Below, piece after piece: positions 61,794 through 64,000 of a stretch of DNA of 64,000 nt. The stretch is from NCBI RefSeq assembly GCF_038396785.1, contig NZ_CP151087.1, forward strand, positions 4,898,001-4,962,000, given 5' to 3'. The stretch's first letter is position 1. Every line of letters starts with the position of its first letter. This DNA is from Sphingobacterium thalpophilum (GTDB taxonomy: Bacteria > Bacteroidota > Bacteroidia > Sphingobacteriales > Sphingobacteriaceae). Made by a program: the position numbers and the translations under genes. The notes beneath the pieces were generated by a model. That model did not search any database, was not told the DNA's origin, and saw only the letters and a program-made list of their open reading frames with translations.

Positions 61794-62252
61794 ATGAAAT
61801 TTTTAAGCTATTGCGCATTTATACTTATTAATAGTCTTTTTGTACACACTGCGGCCTTCGGGCATTATTTAAGAGAAGTGAATACAGCGGTAAATGTAGC
61901 TTTGCCAGGTGATGATGATTCTTTAGGAAGTATTTCAGAGGAACTGAAATCATATTTGAAAGAAGGTAATGCAAAAAATATGGCCAAGTATTTCGGTTCA
62001 AACTTAACCTTATCTATTTTGGGGGAGAATGGCGTCTACACAAAGTATCAGTCAGAAATCATGTTGGCGGCATTTTTTAATCAGCATAAACCCAAGACTG
62101 TTAAATTGACGCAAGCAAACAATGCGAACAATGGCTATCAATATTTTACATTTACATTAGCTACAGAACAAACAAACTATCGTGTCTTTATTAAGATCGG
62201 CGTAGGAAATAATAACCATTCGATTGAAGAGCTAAGAATCGACAAAAATTAA
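61794..62252 (+). CDS. DUF4783-like exported protein
   Basis: A 152-residue protein with a signal peptide (FLSYCAFILINSLFVHTAAF), chosen from the ATG at 61794; the ATG at 61782 adds four residues. The mature part (LKSYLKEGNAKNMAKYFGSNLTLSI, then NGYQYFTFTLATE and YRVFIKIG) fits the cystatin/NTF2-like DUF4783 proteins that precede nadC in many Bacteroidota. The function is unknown. nadC follows 76 bases later. Confidence 0.75.
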   Translation: MKFLSYCAFILINSLFVHTAAFGHYLREVNTAVNVALPGDDDSLGSISEELKSYLKEGNAKNMAKYFGSNLTLSILGENGVYTKYQSEIMLAAFFNQHKPKTVKLTQANNANNGYQYFTFTLATEQTNYRVFIKIGVGNNNHSIEELRIDKN

Positions 62253-62328
62253 AGCTAGCGATGCTTTTTTTATAAATCTATTTTTCGATTAAAAAATTAT
62301 TCCACATCTTAGCCCAATAAATAGTATT

Positions 62329-63186
62329 ATGGAGAAGGAAATCAAGGACTTTTTGGCCCATTTTGTAAAACAGGCTGTCGCGGAGGATTTGGGCGATGGA
62401 GATCATACCTCACTTTCTACGATTGAAACTGGGGCACAAGGGGAAGCCAAATTGATTGTTAAGGATAATGGTATTTTGGCCGGGGTTGAAGTGGCGCAGG
62501 CGATTATTGCCTATATTGACGATACGTTGACCTGCGAGGTGTTTATCCACGATGGAATTCAGGTTAAAGTAGGTGATATTGCTTTTTATGTGAGGGGAAA
62601 TATCCAAAGTATTTTGCTGGCAGAGCGTTTGGTGCTGAATGTCATGCAGCGTATGAGTGGCATAGCGACAACTACCCGAAAATACGTAGACCTTCTCAAA
62701 GGTACAGATACGAAAGTTTTGGATACCCGGAAAACCACACCCTTATTGCGTGTATTGGAGAAAGAAGCCGTTCGTATAGGAGGCGGGACTAACCACCGTT
62801 TTGGTCTATTTGATATGATTTTAATTAAGGACAATCATGTGGACTATAGTGGCGGTATTGTACCGGCTCTAAAGCGCGCAAATGATTACAGAAAAAGCCT
62901 AAATAAACCGATAGAAATAGAAATTGAAGTCCGAAATTTTGCGGAGCTTGATGAAGTTCTTAACTTTGGCGAAGTGGACCGGATCATGTTAGATAATTTT
63001 TCACCGCAAGATGTAGCCAAAGCTGTTCAGCTAATTGACCATCGATTCAAGACAGAGGCCTCTGGGGGAATAACTTTCGACACGATCCGATCGTATGCGG
63101 AGGCCGGGGTAGATTATATTTCAGTAGGCGCTTTGACACATAGTGTAAAGAGCTTGGATCTTAGTCTGAAAGCCAAATTAATATAA
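62329..63186 (+). CDS. nadC: Nicotinate-nucleotide pyrophosphorylase (quinolinate phosphoribosyltransferase)
   Basis: A 285-residue enzyme that converts quinolinate and PRPP to nicotinate mononucleotide. The N-terminal domain has DLGDGDHTS; the PRPP and quinolinate site shows LDTRKTTPLLR and RIGGGTNHRFGLFDMILIKDNH; IMLDNFSPQD and EASGGITFDTI follow. It precedes plsY by 15 bases and the two likely share a transcript. Confidence 0.95.
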   Translation: MEKEIKDFLAHFVKQAVAEDLGDGDHTSLSTIETGAQGEAKLIVKDNGILAGVEVAQAIIAYIDDTLTCEVFIHDGIQVKVGDIAFYVRGNIQSILLAERLVLNVMQRMSGIATTTRKYVDLLKGTDTKVLDTRKTTPLLRVLEKEAVRIGGGTNHRFGLFDMILIKDNHVDYSGGIVPALKRANDYRKSLNKPIEIEIEVRNFAELDEVLNFGEVDRIMLDNFSPQDVAKAVQLIDHRFKTEASGGITFDTIRSYAEAGVDYISVGALTHSVKSLDLSLKAKLI

Positions 63187-63201
63187 GAACTGATTTAATT
63201 A

Positions 63202-63852
63202 ATGATATCGATTTATTTAGTAACTGCAGTATTACTAGCTTATTTGTTTGGGTCCATACCTACAGCAGTATGGTTGGGACAGGCATTTTATGGGGTAGAT
63301 GTTCGTGAGTATGGTAGCGGTAATGCTGGGGCGACTAACACCTTTCGCGTATTGGGTCCTAAAGCGGGGTCGATCGTGATGTTTGTAGATATATTTAAAG
63401 GCTGGACAGCAACAAACCTCGCTTATTTAATCGAATTGGGGCAAAATACGAGCGATGTCCAATTTGTCAACTTTCAGTTGGCCTTAGGCGTTATTGCGGT
63501 ATTAGGGCATTTATTTCCTGTATTCGCCGGATTTAGAGGCGGAAAAGGGGTGGCAACACTTTGCGGGATGATTCTCGCGATCCATACACCGGCTGCATTG
63601 GTCTGTGTTTCTGTATTTATCATTATCCTGCTGACCACACATTATGTTTCATTGGGATCCATTTCAGCGGGATTTGCATTTCCCTTTAGTTTGGCCTTTA
63701 TTTTTAAAACAACCATACCCTCTGTGCTGCTTTACGGCATAGCCATCTGTATTCTGTTGTTAATTACCCACCAAAAGAATATTGAGCGCCTGTTAAAGGG
63801 GCACGAATCCAAGATTTATCTCTTCAAGAAAAAGGCTAAGGAAAAAGAATAG
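63202..63852 (+). CDS. plsY: Acyl-phosphate:glycerol-3-phosphate acyltransferase
   Basis: A 216-residue inner membrane enzyme that starts phospholipid synthesis. About six helices; the motifs YGSGNAGATNTFRVLG and FAGFRGGKGVATLCG mark substrate and acyl-phosphate sites, as in the PlsY family. The basic C-terminus (KKKAKEKE) is cytosolic. Confidence 0.93.
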   Translation: MISIYLVTAVLLAYLFGSIPTAVWLGQAFYGVDVREYGSGNAGATNTFRVLGPKAGSIVMFVDIFKGWTATNLAYLIELGQNTSDVQFVNFQLALGVIAVLGHLFPVFAGFRGGKGVATLCGMILAIHTPAALVCVSVFIIILLTTHYVSLGSISAGFAFPFSLAFIFKTTIPSVLLYGIAICILLLITHQKNIERLLKGHESKIYLFKKKAKEKE

Positions 63853-63853
63853 G

Positions 63854-63896
63854 CACAATAATTGTATTTGCTAAGTACGATTTAATAATTATTGTG
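63854..63896. repeat. Inverted repeat after plsY
   Basis: CACAATAATT and AATTATTGTG are exact inverted arms, 23 bases apart, directly after the plsY stop. Being AT-rich and without a T run it would make a weak terminator. Confidence 0.4.
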
Positions 63897-63977
63897 AAAT
63901 ATCCATGTGGGAAGAGCGGAAACGCGATTATCTTTCGCTTTGAAACTCCATATGGCCCTTGAAATAAAATATAAACT

Positions 63978-64000
63978 ATGAACGGAATGTTTAAGTATTC
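63978..64000 (+). CDS. Start of an unidentified gene (cut by window end)
   Basis: ATG at 63978 opens a frame MNGMFKY that continues to the window end. Seven codons do not allow a family call. The AT-rich region before it would fit a start. Confidence 0.3.

Overview
This 64 kb window is chromosomal DNA from a Bacteroidota bacterium, most likely a Sphingobacterium-type member of the Sphingobacteriaceae. Promoters follow the Bacteroidota pattern (TTG, about 19-23 bases, then TAnnTTTG). Shine-Dalgarno sites are mostly absent. There are SusC-like and carboxypeptidase-like outer membrane proteins, LacI-controlled xylose genes with a Vibrio-type sodium/sugar symporter, two ferritins and a long PurF paralogue. 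The species assignment is an inference.

Layout. 1-2.7 kb: the end of a Xer-type recombinase gene, hpf, a small Cys-containing protein and ferritin. 2.7-6.5 kb: an outer membrane beta-barrel protein whose stop overlaps a quinone oxidoreductase start. 6.5-15.6 kb: an AraC regulator divergent from a nearly complete non-phosphorylative L-fucose pathway (fucosidase, H+ symporter, mutarotase, two SDR dehydrogenases, lactonase, UxaA-type dehydratase, FAH-type hydrolase), predicted to give pyruvate and L-lactate. 15.8-22.8 kb: a nest of insertion sequences. An ISL3-like element (A) carries a related element (B) in its terminal repeat, and B carries an IS3-family element and two further copies of itself (C, D). 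All boundaries can be read from target duplications; removing the inserts restores B to 1421 bp, the same length as C and D. 22.9-25.6 kb: two tRNA-Phe genes, mnmA and a radical SAM protein. 25.7-30.6 kb: an AroP-like permease with a structured leader, then the feoA-feoB-small Cys-rich protein operon divergent from a MarR regulator, with a 15-bp 7-1-7 palindrome in the feoA promoter region. 30.6-33.6 kb: ZIP transporter, PAP2 phosphatase, glmM. 33.7-35.8 kb: a broken Na+/H+ antiporter frame with two in-frame stops, fused to a SnoaL-like exported domain. 35.8-38 kb: a 22-bp repeat array, a BNR propeller protein and two tandem paralogous membrane proteins. 38-43.7 kb: XylR-like repressor, operator, xylB, xylA and symporter. 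43.8-54.6 kb: gamma-glutamyltransferase, 2H phosphoesterase, Nramp-Usp fusion, PurF paralogue, DctA-like carrier, an IS3 remnant and lon. 55-64 kb: TPR protein, second ferritin, a metal-type TonB receptor with a small His/Cys protein, lipoprotein, gpmI, a DUF4783-like protein, nadC, plsY and the first codons of another gene.

Themes are sugar catabolism (fucose, xylose), metal handling (two ferritins, FeoAB, ZIP, Nramp, TonB receptor) and recent transposition. I found no CRISPR array, prophage, rRNA or obvious defence system. The strongest unusual signals are the four-element IS nest, the fucose cluster's UxaA-type dehydratase, the two-stop antiporter frame, the aroP leader structure and the paired small membrane proteins.
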